Below are positions 1-10,875 of a stretch of DNA of 64,000 nucleotides, in pieces (the first letter of the stretch is position 1; the number at the start of each line of letters is the position of its first letter). Below the pieces are notes generated by a model that had not been told where the DNA came from, did not search any database, and saw nothing but the letters and a program-made list of their open reading frames with translations. The position numbers were made by a program, and so were the translations under genes. Origin of the DNA: Ganoderma boninense (Eukaryota; Basidiomycota; Agaricomycetes; Polyporales; Polyporaceae); contig CM035307.1 of the NCBI GenBank assembly GCA_002900995.3, forward strand, positions 682,001 to 746,000, given 5' to 3'.

Positions 1-1037
1 CTCCGTCGCGCGGACGAGCTCTCTACCCTTCTCGTCCTATATACGCACGCACGCATGACTTGTCAGCAGGGGGAGGTTCGAGGGGGAGACGCAGGAGGGG
101 GCAGGCGCACGACGTCTCCGATGAGGAACGTCCGGGAGGTGTCCCCGTGGAAGCCGTCGAGGTAGACCGTGACGTCCACGTTCACGATGTCACCGTCCTG
201 CAGCGGCCGGCTGTATGCGCGCGCGGACCCACCCAGCACCAAAATCAAAACATTGTTCAGTCTTTGACCCTTCCACTGAGAAGCGCACGGAAGGAGGGGT
301 GCTCAACTCGTCGGGGATGCCGTGCACGAGGATGTTGTTGACGCTCGTGCAGCACGACTTGGGGAAACCCTTGTAGAGGAGGGGCGAGGGGTACGCGCCG
401 TGCTTGAGGATGAACTCGTGCACGCCCATGTCGATCAAGTCCGTCGGGTTCCCTGGCTGCTGATGTCAGTTCCAAGCACGTCCACTTCCCCCCGCGAACT
501 GCATAAACTCCCGGGTCCGCGATACTACTCCGCGCAGAACGGAGCCGGGAGTGTTGCGTTTCGGGAGCAGGCGCGGGAGGACGACACTCACCTGCGCCAG
601 CAACTCCGCGAACTGCAATGTCTCCGCCGCCAGCCTCGCCGCCCTCCGCAGCTTCTGCAAGTCGTCTTTGTCTGTGATGAACGTGCGTTTGGCCTTGGAG
701 GGCCGCTCCTCCCCCACTGCCTCCGGACGGCTGGGGTCAGGCACGTATGGAGGTCTTGGGATTTGGGGAGGGACTCCGCAGGGTATGATATGCGACGTTC
801 CCCACACGAAAGGCTCTTCAGGAAGAATTATGTCGAAGAGCCCATATTGCAGGTCGTGTTCCGACAGTTCTGTCGTCGTCTGAGGCTGCTCCGATTCTGA
901 GCTTACATGCCGCCTGAGATTGGGGAGGAAGGCCTGAGCAGCCTGAGGTCGTTGAGGCATTCGAGCATGAAGGACTTGTGGGCGTTGTCGTCGAGCAACG
1001 TGAACAGCTGACGAGAAAGACCACCAAGAAAGCGCAT
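1..1037 (-). CDS. Methionine aminopeptidase type I, copy 1 (3' part outside window)
   Basis: Removes initiator methionine from nascent proteins; the long basic N-terminus in copy 2 suggests a mitochondrial form. Four exons are visible reading leftwards: about 1037-592, 456-308, 210-111 and 36-1, where the window cuts the gene. Metal-ligand motifs seen are the two aspartates in [16 protein letters not shown]; the histidine and glutamate ligands lie beyond the edge. An unusual donor GTTGAG ends exon 2, as in copy 2. Exons are nearly the same as the complete copy at 20.3-22.4 kb, introns are more diverged. Compared with copy 2 one base is missing near position 1008-1013, so the frame opened by the ATG at 1037 stops at 903, while the conserved frame has its own ATG at 960. 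Either the transit peptide is lost or the base is a sequencing indel. Family assignment is secure; functional state is not. Confidence 0.8.
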
Positions 1038-1109
1038 ATATGTGCAGACGCTGTGAGGAAGCTGCTCGACGTTAGTGGCAGGGGTGGGCAAGGTGGCAAC
1101 TTGAAGCAA

Positions 1110-2330
1110 GGACCGTCGCCCGCCTGCAGGAAATTCCCACCCCCGGAAAAGGAGACGCCCAGCGTGTTCCCTCTCGCAGGCTGGGAGCAGAGATGCGCTC
1201 GCGGGTCGCGTCTCGTCTGTGCTCGTTCACGCTCGTTAACTGCTGTTTGTGAGGCTGTTCGTCCCTCTCTGCTGTCCTCGCCGCCGTGTTCTACGACTTG
1301 CCTCCCTCGCTCCCGCCATCAATCCGCATCTCCGAGTGCACAGGCACACTCGCCTGTCTCGTCTCAGTGCTCGCTCAAAATCTGGGCCCCGTCCGAGTCG
1401 ACCCTCGCCGGGAGCCGTATCTCGCCTCTACCGCGGCTGTCCCGCATCTGCACGGCACGGGCATGCGCTCGTTTCGCTCTCTCTGAGCTTCTCTTAAAGT
1501 CTCTCCGCCACAAGTCCCGGCGCGGAGTCGAATCTCGTCCCCGCCAGCCCCATCTCTCCGGCCGCCGACGGCATTTCGACATTCGCCATCGCTCAACGCA
1601 TTAGATCGTCCAATGAACACCTGGAACACGATGCCAGGCACGTCCCTCAATGCTCAATCACGAGTGCCCAGCGGGAGAAGGAACTCCTGACCAAGGACAC
1701 GCAAGAAGGTTGGTAGGACACACCTGAGGTAAGTCTGGCCGTTTATGTTCTTGCTCCCGGCTATCTGGCAGTAACCTGACGTCTTCGAAAGTTAGCCCTG
1801 GACCGCCAGTACCGCGGGCTACCACGTACCTGGCCGGGCATTGGACCTAGATGCAGGGGAAAGCCCGTCGAGTGGCCGGGAGCGCGCTGGGCTGGCGCAG
1901 CGTCGGCCACTCCTCGAAATGCAAAAGCTTGGCAAGCGAACGTCGTACAAGTGCCGGAGAAGGGTGAGAGAGGTTACAGAAAGACGTAGGGGTGCAGCGA
2001 GCAGCGAGCGGTGAGTGCATTAGGGCTCGCCATCAGCGTGCGTACGCGCAGGTAAGCCGGACCCCATTTCCCCTTCTTCCAGAGAGCCCCGGGCTCAGGC
2101 AACCATCTTAATGTCAGGCCCTGATGTGCGCGAGCTGTCAGCCGTCGCGTACACGGTTCCGCCCCCAAGGCGGCATCAGCGGGAAAATGCACCCCAGCGC
2201 CGCCCGCAGACACACCGCCCGCGCACCCGATATCTCGACCACACGGCGTCCCGCAGGCAGCAAACACGACGTCCATGCATCTACGATCGCACCCGAGCCG
2301 CACCTGCGCTGTTCCCTGCCAGCACGACGA
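1110..2330. other. No gene recognised; GC-rich, CT-rich intergenic DNA
   Basis: Only short overlapping open frames on both strands, none with a recognisable motif or a consistent exon pattern. Similarity to the flank of the second MetAP copy ends at about 1105, so this is where the duplicated block stops. Confidence 0.6.
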
Positions 2331-2334
2331 CTTT

Positions 2335-3420
2335 TGGAACCAAGCGCAAATCGTCGATTTCATGGCGCTCGCGGCCCATGGCACACACCGAGCCCGCGTC
2401 TCGCGCAGGACGGGCGGGCCGTCGTCTCAGCCATTCCCCCGAGAGTCAGGCGAGCCTCGGACGACGGTCTGTGCCCCCCGGAATGCAGGCAATAGAGCGC
2501 GAGATGCCGGGCACAGGCCTGCACCGTCCCACCGGGAGGCAAGCAGGTGAGAAAAGCTCGCATATCTCTCGCGGGACGGATCGCTGTGCGTGCTAACAAC
2601 GTTTTTCAGAGTCCCTGAACACCGGGGCACCACGAACGGCCGGCTGCACGGCGCCCGGACGGGGTCGAGAAGTCGCGCATTCGGGCGATTTCATTGTAAT
2701 TCAATTCTGACAACTCTCGCCCGTTCGCCTCCAGCCCGCGTCCCGCGCACAGTCGGCCGGCCGTCATCTCAGACGGCACAACGGGAGCCCGAGGAGTCTC
2801 GGACGGCGGTCTCCGTCCGCCCGGAGTGCAGGGAATGGGGGTGCTCAGTGCGGGGTGGGGCTGGTTGCCCACTGGGGCGGCGCGGGTGCATGAAAACGGT
2901 GCATATCTCAAACGAGACGTGTCCCGGCGCGTGCTAACTTTTCTAGGATCGTTTAACACACCGGGGCACCATGAACGGCCAACTGCGGGGCGCCCGGACG
3001 AGGTCGGGAAATCACTCGACAACGCGCATTTCATGGTAATTCAATCGAGGCAACGCGGGACACACCTCGCCCGCTCGCCCCCCGCTCGCGTCCCGCGCAC
3101 AGTCGGCCTGCCGTCGCCTCCAACGTCCTATCTGGAGCCCGAGGAGTCTCGGACGATGGTCTGCGCCCGCACGGATCGCAGGGAATGGGGGTGCTCAGTG
3201 CGGGGCGGAGCCGGGGTGGCGCAGGGGCACGAAAAGCACGCATATCTCGGGCTCGACGTGTCCCGGCGCATGCTGACTGTGTTTTACAGAGTCCATGAAC
3301 ACCGGAGCACCGTGCGCGGCCGGGTGCGCGGTGCCCGGACGAGGTCGGAAAATCGCTCGAAAACGCGATTTCATGGAAATTCATTTTCTGGTGCGACTCC
3401 GCCCCCACCTCCATACCTTG
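2335..3420. repeat. Tandem array of about 340-bp GC-rich units
   Basis: A box reading ACCGGGGCAC (third copy ACCGGAGCAC) occurs at 2621, 2960 and 3301, and the box around GCGTGCTAAC / GCATGCTGAC recurs with the same period. Between them each unit has CCCGCGTC(C/T)CGCGCA, a GAGTCTCGGACG box and GGAATGGGGGTGCTCAGTGCGGGG-like sequence in part. Two units are nearly full, with partial units on either side. Units differ by roughly a fifth of positions by eye. The long open frame through it (2826-3806) follows the repeat and has no recognisable domain, so I do not call it a gene. Confidence 0.75.
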
Positions 3421-3639
3421 CGCCGGCCGTGGCGGGCATCTCATACGGCAACGGTGGGTCCCGGGGGCCGCGTCGGAGTGATTTGCGGCGGCAGGACACG
3501 CGATTCAAAAGTCGCTCTTGGGGCGGGTCAGGTATGGGTGCGGGAGAGTGTGCGGGTGCGACTCGGAGGATCGACTGGACGGCCGGCTGCCGACGACCAA
3601 GCGGCACTCTGGCGTGCTCAAAGGGACTGGAACGGGGTC

Positions 3640-6330
3640 GGACGAGTCGCCTGAGCTGCGTGGGATGCGGGGACCGGCAACTCGGGCGTGGGGCCAGCGG
3701 GACCATGGGGTCGACTTGGGCCGCAGTGCAGAATCCTCAAGATTACATGGTGCCGACAGCTTGCGACCGCCTCCCCGCTATCACTCAGCCTCGGACCGTG
3801 CCCTGACAAGTCCGGCTCTCAAATGCGGCGCGCGAACGGGCGGTCGGCGTGCTCGTGAGTCCGCCGCGCGACGTCGCGTGCACGTCGCTAACTGACTTGT
3901 ATACAAGGTTGCGAGTACGCGGGGGCACTGGCACAGGCGGTGGGCGTGCGGAACAGCCCAGAGAGCCTCGCCAGCGGTCTCGAGGCTCACGAACGACGGG
4001 ACAATCGGCGGTGCACGCGGCCGGGATTCTGTTGAGACATGCGTTCCCCGGCCGGCGGGGCACCACAGCCGGAGGACGGCCAGCACTCGGGCGAGGACGG
4101 CGTGTACGCGAGGACGAACATGGAGGGTGCGAGCTTACCATAGACGTGGGCCGCCATCATTCCGACTGGACGGGTCATCTCGAGGAAGGCAACGTCCTAC
4201 CCGGACGTGGGCGGCGTCAACTGGAACCGCCGGGCTGGCTCGCGGTTCAGTGGAGGACGGGTATGCGAGCGAGACCAGGCACGGCGACGGACGTTGAACA
4301 GGGATGGGGATGTCGGGGTCAGCACGAGGTTGTAAGTACGAGCTGAGGATTAAATACTGACAGCAATATATTTCGTCCACCCGAGAAGACAGCGGCGTCG
4401 GAATGCTCCCCCACTCTGCAGGACCTCTCAAATTCGGACTCGTCACGGCGTGTACGCGAATGCGAGACGTGCGCAGGCCCTTGACGGACCGAAGCTAGGC
4501 CCCGGATACCTATAATTTCCGCAAGTTAGTCGGCAGCGCGTGTACTGACAGAGCACGTACATGGACCCGAGTTCAACGCGCAACTACGATCCATCGGGAA
4601 TGTGATGCGACGCTCGAGAAGGAGCGGGAGATTGCGGTCGGTACGACGGCACCGCGAAAATCGTCCAGGGCGGACACTCGGACGGACAAGATCTGTGTAC
4701 GAAAGCGATCAGTGGGACCCTCACTCGGTGGTGGCAGAGTCGAACGCACGGACGCTGGACAGAGCTTCGCGTCGCATAGAGGTCCGGCGATCCATCTGGA
4801 CACTCGTCAGCCTGACGGACAGATCAGGGAGAGATTGACAACGGAGAGGGGGGAACGAGACTCACGGCTGGTAAGTCAGATTGATAATGGGAACTTGGCG
4901 TTGCGTGAAGGTCGGCGGGCCTTCGAGATCACTGACAACACTATGTGAGATCTAGGCACCGGGCGCGGAACTCTGAGCAGCTCACTGAGCACACTCGGGA
5001 TCAGATTCGAACGTCGCCCTCGTGCGTGTGGCCGGCAGGACCACAGGGCCGACTCGGGCCCCAATGCGGAATCCTCAAGATTCCATCGCACACAAGGCTT
5101 CCGAATGCCTCCACGCAGCCCGGGTACGTGCCCCGATATGCACGGCTCTCGAATAGGACGGTGGAACAAGCGGTCGGCATGCTAGTGAGTGTGGCACGCA
5201 AGCTCACGTGTAGACGGCTAATCTATGGACGGCAGGTCCCCGGCCGCTCGCCAGCGCATGGCACAAGCAGAGCATGTGCGCAAAACACTCAAGACCACCA
5301 TCAGAGGTCCCGCGGCTCTCGGAAGACGAGACGATGGGCGGTGCACACGGCCGGGCACTCGTCAAGACGTTCATTCCCCGGCCGGCAGCGTACCACGACC
5401 GGAGAACACCCAGTGCGACTGCGAGGACGATGCGCATGCGAGACCGAACACGGCAGGATGCACGGACTTCTGGAGGGATCAACGCGGCGGCGGCGGACGA
5501 GACCGCGCTCGGCAGACTCGTTCCCAACCCAGACGTCGACGGTGGAGTAAGCTGGCATCGCAGCCTGGCCAGCGGGTCAGTAGAGGGTGAATGTGCGAGC
5601 GAGACCAGGCACACCGACGGACCTGGAACGGGAAAAAGAACGACGGGTTGGGGTCAGCACGGGACATTAGGTACGAGCCAACTGATGTGTATGAACTGAC
5701 CGCAATATCGTTTATGCTCCCCAGACGGCGTCGGTGTCAGCACGTCCACTGCGGGGCCCTTCGGCAGGCACGGGTACACGAATTCAAGACAGCGCGGGGT
5801 ATCGACCGAAGCCCGGCCCCGGATACCTGTTGCCGCAAGTTAGTCGTCAGCCCGTGCACCGGCGGAGCATGTACCTGGACTCTAATCCCTCCGGCCTCCC
5901 GCGTAACCACGATCCATCGGGAATGGACGCGACGTTCGAGAAGGAGCGGGAGATTGCGGTCGGGGCGACGCCGGCCCCACGGAAACAGTCCAGGGTGGAC
6001 ACACGCGTACAGATGAGATCTGTGTACAACGTGATCAGCAGGACCCTCGCTCGGTGACGACATGAGCCGGCCTTACGGGTACTGGGGTTGATGGAGAGCA
6101 TAGCTTGGCGTCGCGTAGAGGTTCGGGGATCCACCTACTAGACACTCGTTGGCCGGACGACCAGATTAGTGGAAGATTGAGATCGAGACGAGGAGAGCGC
6201 TGTGGAACTAGACTCACCGATTTCCAGGTAAGCTCGATTGATAATGGGAACTTGGCGTTGCGTGAAGGTCGGCGGGCGTCCGAGCTGACTGAAGGGTCAA
6301 TGTTAGATCTAGGTACACAGCTTGTGGTCA
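3640..6330. repeat. Direct tandem duplication of a roughly 1.34-kb GC-rich unit
   Basis: Matching landmarks at a constant offset: GCAGAATCCTCAAGATTACAT at about 3725 and GCGGAATCCTCAAGATTCCAT at about 5066; GTTCCCCGGCCGGC-type box at about 4043 and 5371; GATCCATCGGGAATG at about 4590 and 5919; ATTGATAATGGGAACTTGGC at about 4881 and 6237. Offsets are 1.33-1.36 kb, so two adjacent copies diverged by substitutions and small indels. Both copies hold intron-like GTAAGT/GTAAGC..AG pieces but no frame is kept across them, so it may be a decayed gene or a non-coding repeat. Confidence 0.75.
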
Positions 6331-7740
6331 CGAGCAGCTCACCAACGGTACTGGCAGAGACACAGAAGGGGTCCGCCGGCGATCAAACCGCGCCCTCGGG
6401 CAGCAAAGGCGGTGGGCTGGTATCGGAGAGTTGCGAGCGGAGTCGGTCGACTCGGAGATGCAGGGGGAGACGGCAGTCGAGGGACTGTGCACGGCAGGTT
6501 GGAGAAGAGAAGGACAAGTAGTTGGGAGGAGGAATGGGGCAACTCGGCGAGGTGAGGATGTCGTTGCAGTCCATGTCCCGCGGGCTTTTGTAGCGAGAAG
6601 GTGGCCCGTGCGCGAGACTGTACGTCCGAGACGTCGTACGTGTGCACGACAGCCGCTCTACTATCCCATGTTCCGGACTTACCACAGTTCACAGGGAAAC
6701 CCCAAAATCATGTGTCATGGGCACGCCGTGAGGGGATCGGCTGGACCGGCGAGAGAATGGTCTTAACGCTGAGAACGGCCTTGTCGCATGGAGTGCCCAG
6801 AGGAAGGATGTGGCTTTAGCCACTTCTTCGGAAGACGGACCTGTTCGGGTAAGTATGGCGCAGTCTCCGCCTTGAAGCGAGCGTCCCTTTCGTGCTGATC
6901 GCATCCTTGCTTCGTTTATTGTTGTCAGGCAAGCGCTCTGGGCAGAATCGAGACTCCGAGCACGGTTTCGCATTTCGGAGCTATTCCGCCGTGTCTGCAC
7001 ATCTGTCCACGGCAGACGAGTGCGGACTCGGAGTTCTGTGCAACACTGCAATGCCTCCGAGTCCTCCATGAATTTCGCTCACCATCTTGTTACCATTTCA
7101 GATCAGCCTCAGTTCACTGGCTCGGAGCACACCAGTCATGGTATGAATTTCTTGTTCAATACTGTAGGTAGCAACTGGTCAGCAAATCCGGTCCGGGAAC
7201 CCATGCAACGGAGACCAGATTCCCCAGTATGCTTGTTATGTACCTGCCGGAGTGGCATGCCGTGTAGTCATGTTAATACTGCAGATATTAATTCCCTCCT
7301 TTCCAACACTTGCAAAATGATGCAATAAAGCCTCGTTGGCGGATTACCAGGCTGAGCGCGGGACCACATATTTTCAAGGTAAGCTGTATTAATTATCTCC
7401 ACCCCATGACATTTATGACTGAGCCAGCTTTACGTGCAACAGCATGTAAGCGTGCATTACATGAATATTCTATACTTCAAGCTCGAGATTCTGTGTGGAG
7501 GACAGATTGGGTCCGACCTTTGGATCCTCTTCTCTGCCATCCTCGACCATTCCCTCTGGAGTTCTGTCTATTGATTCTGTGACTCCTCTGACAGTCAATG
7601 CATGGCTCGGTGCTGTGAACGGGGCAAATCCAGATGGAATTGATGCACAAGCATTTGTTCGGATTAGGATGCCCGACAAAAATTCATGGGGCCGTAATTT
7701 CGGACCGACCCCAACTAAGAGAATCATGACGGTATGCTCT
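6331..7740. other. No gene recognised; left flank of the DUF6589/RecQ element
   Basis: GC content falls towards the right. Open frames such as 7020-7328 and 7495-7830 (plus strand) have fairly ordinary amino-acid composition but match no family I recognise and have no clear start. The right end of the second frame runs into the inverted repeat of the neighbouring element, so it may be a host or older-element fragment interrupted by it. Confidence 0.4.
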
Positions 7741-7772
7741 GGGCTTACAGCCACACGGAGCCCTGAAGACTC

Positions 7773-7948
7773 CCAGGCTCCGTCCCACCACTGCTTCGGG
7801 TTGAGAAGCGATTCCAGGAAAGGTGGATAGGCCTAGATCATGTTAGGGCGCTTGTATGGTAGATCACGTGGGGCACACTTTGAACTTTATTTCTTCTCAA
7901 CCCTCAGCAGCGGCTGGCACCAAACATTGGTAAACAACCGGAGCTCGG
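7773..7948 (+). repeat. Left terminal inverted repeat of the DUF6589/RecQ element
   Basis: Outer block starts CCAGGCTCCGTCCCACC at 7773 and runs to 7806; inner block 7896-7948 contains GGCTGGCACCAAACATTGG. Both pair with reverse-complement blocks on the right in the same order and nearly the same spacing (89 versus 98 nt). The spacer keeps short matches (GGTGGATAGGC versus GGTGGACAGGC), so the whole 176 nt is one diverged repeat arm. Confidence 0.9.
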
Positions 7949-8040
7949 AGAGTAAGCGCTGAGCGTCTCCCTCTTTTGACACAACCACCCCGGCGACATC
8001 AATGAATTTTTGATTATTCGAATATTCCTCCTCCTCGCGT

Positions 8041-10875
8041 ATGCCTCCCCATACTCAACGCCTCGGTTATTTGGTAAGCGCCACTCGCGAGCTCCCCTCC
8101 AGCATGTTGGACGCGCAACGGGCTGCCCAGGTCCACCCTGTCTTGATTCGCCTGCAAACCGAGGGGGTCTCCGTCTCAGATCTGTTGTCATGCGCCCTCA
8201 TCTTTGGATACTGCAATAACCCCTTGGATCCCTGGTACCAGGATCTCATCAGCTCTACCCCTAGCATTCTCTCGGCCTTCCTCCATCACAACCACACCTC
8301 AGCCGCTACGCTGCATTGGTGCCGCCAACTAATGTCTAATCGTAATTCAGGTGCGATTGCTCGCCTTACGGCTCCAGATCGTGGGTGGCACTTCAGTGCC
8401 ATGCGAGCGCGCCCAGAACAACTTCAAGATTTTCGGCTGGAGGACATGGCTGCTCAGATCGCGGAGGCGGAACCGGAGCTCTGGTCCTCAGTAAGAACAC
8501 TCCTGACTGGAGCGCATGCAGGTGAAGAAGATCTACCTATGCGATCTATTGCAGAAGAAGACTCGGCAGATGATCAGGCGGAGGATGAAGACGCTGCATT
8601 GTGGGAGATGGTGGGGGATATACCAGGCGAGGACGATCTCGCGCGCGCGAAGCAGTCCACACCTGCCAGCCTCGGACCGAAATCGATGCGGAAGCTTCGC
8701 GACCTCCGCAAAACGTTGACAGACATTGTGAGTAGACTGATTTTGTCTGTATGCCGGGACTGACTTGTTGTTGACAATATGCAGAAGTCAGTAGTCGTAC
8801 TCAGCATCATCATGCAGCACCGTGATCAACGCTGCAACACTCTTCAGAGCACCTTCGGCATGTTTCTCCATTCATGCAACGCACCGGAGAAGCTCATCAA
8901 GGTTCTGGCCCACATGGGGCTATCGATCTCTCTCTCATCCGTGCATCGCGCTCTCTATTCGCTTTCTGCGCACAGCGAAAATGCCCTCATGGAGCTTGGG
9001 CAGACTCTCCTGACATCGTATGGATACGATAACTTCGACGCGGAGAACATCGCCCTCGTACCGACTGTGGAAGGCTCACGAGAGCGCTTGATGCATCTCA
9101 CCTCTGGCGCGCTCTTCCGTCTGGATCCGTCTATCACTTTGGATGACCTTCGCTGCTCACAGGCCGTCTGGGATCGTTCTGAGGACAACCCCCATGCATC
9201 CAACCCTATCGCGTTCGACGCGGAGGCCACTATCGATCATCTCCTCTCCCTCCATCCAGAATCCCCCACACTGCCTGGCACTCTGAGTCGCCGCGGACGC
9301 TTCCGCCGGTGGTTCTTTGTACGTACACTTTGTGAACATGGGCCGCCGTACTTTAAACCCTTTCTCTCCCAACTTCGCGACCCGGAGACGATTGAGATGC
9401 TTCCGCTGCGCAAGGTCGAGTACCTGCCATTCAAAGCAATGGATATCAACGAGTCCAAGGTAGCTGGTAACATCGACGCGATACAGGCCCTGTACCTGCA
9501 GAGCGGAGTCGGCGATCCATCACGTCCAACAACGCCTCATGTCACGGACATTAGCGACCTCATCACTATCTTCCACGGAGATCTCAGTACATATGAGCGG
9601 GTCCATTCAGCCAAGCGCCAGCGCAAGCAGGAGAAGACGCCGTACAATCGTTTGCAGTCATGCGAGATGGCTATTGGCCTGTTCCACTTCAAAATGGCCG
9701 CGACCGATGCAATCTGGCGCATTCTATCTGAGAGAGAAGACGCGCGAAAGGATAGTACGAGCTTCATGAAGATTGTAGCCAAACTGCGTCCCGACGACAG
9801 CTCGCGCCTTGTCTCGAACTCGAAGTTTCGCGAGCGCCACGAACTTATCGCGGACGTCGGGACCGTGCTGCGCTTAGACGCTTGGCGTGTCGCGGTCGCG
9901 AGTACCAAGAAGTATCCATCTCTTGAAGCTTGGGCCAAGTCCGAGCCAGGTCTCGCGGAGGTGGAAGAGCTCGCTACAGAGCTCGCATTGATGTACACAG
10001 AAGGAGAGGGCGTAGATTTGCATGCAACAAGGGCAAGCTCATCAAAAACTCGGGATCAGGTCCGGGCAAACACAATCCGCATGCACCACTACCTTCTATT
10101 CTATGAAGAATTATCATATGCCATGAACGCGGGCGACATTGGACGTCTGGAGACACTGTTAGTCCCATGGATTCTCCTATTCCGAGCCACAGGTAAACAC
10201 AAATATGGCAACTATACGCTCCGCTTCTGGCACGCGCTCTACTTTGTGTACCCACATGGCCTCAGGTGAGACTATCCTCGGTCGTTGGAACCCTCACGCT
10301 AATAATTAACTCAGAAAAGCTATGCGACTTAGCATTCTCGTGAATCCCTCAGGGAAACCACATCATTTTCGCGCAGTGGACTGGATCATTGAGCTGCTTA
10401 ACCTGTATACAAAGGTTGGTTCTTCTCTTGCTGGCGATGTCTCACTGGATATCTAATGTTGAAGATAAATCAGGATATGTATGGAGGAAGCAGCTCCAAC
10501 AATACCAAGGCTAGGATACTCTTCGAGTCTTCTCTTGTCCTGTTGTTTCGGAGCTGCCACGCAAACTTTGAGCGCAACTTCCAGCTCTCGGGATTGAGCT
10601 TCGCACACGCAAGAAAGGACATGCAGAAGACATTCAAAACTGTATTAGAATACTTGAAGGCCACAGAACAACGTCCTAACAACTACGTCGCAGGCAGGGA
10701 GTCCAAATATGCAATATCCGACATGATGGCGCGCGGGTGGGAAATTATTCAGAAGGAGACGTGCGCCCGTCGGGATCTGGGGAGCCAGACCGAGAGCGGG
10801 GGAGGGTTGAGCCAGGATTTGGAGGACACGGAGGAGCTTACGGGCGAGGACCTTAGCACGGAAGGAGCATTGTGA
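8041..10875 (+). CDS. DUF6589 domain protein, putative transposase-like component
   Basis: Protein of unknown biochemical function; DUF6589 is a fungal family. Four exons join in frame: 8041-8727, 8785-10265, 10315-10414 and 10474-10875, giving 889 aa. Family features seen: a helical N-terminal part followed by an acidic linker (about residues 175-215), the QRCNTLQS stretch right after the first intron (about 240), a FHGDLSTYERV motif in the centre, and the C-terminal block NPSGKPHHFRAVDWIIELLN with NLYTK, which is the family hallmark. The acidic residues of GDL..E could be part of a nuclease centre, but that is inference. It starts about 90 nt inside the left inverted repeat and converges on the helicase gene, with which it shares 23 nt at the 3' ends. 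The exon chain has no break, so the gene looks intact. Alternative: a domesticated or host gene, made unlikely by the flanking repeats. Confidence 0.85.

Noticed and set aside
2826..3806. 326-aa plus-strand open frame
   Set aside because: It follows the 340-bp repeat units, changes character at each unit edge and has no recognisable domain.
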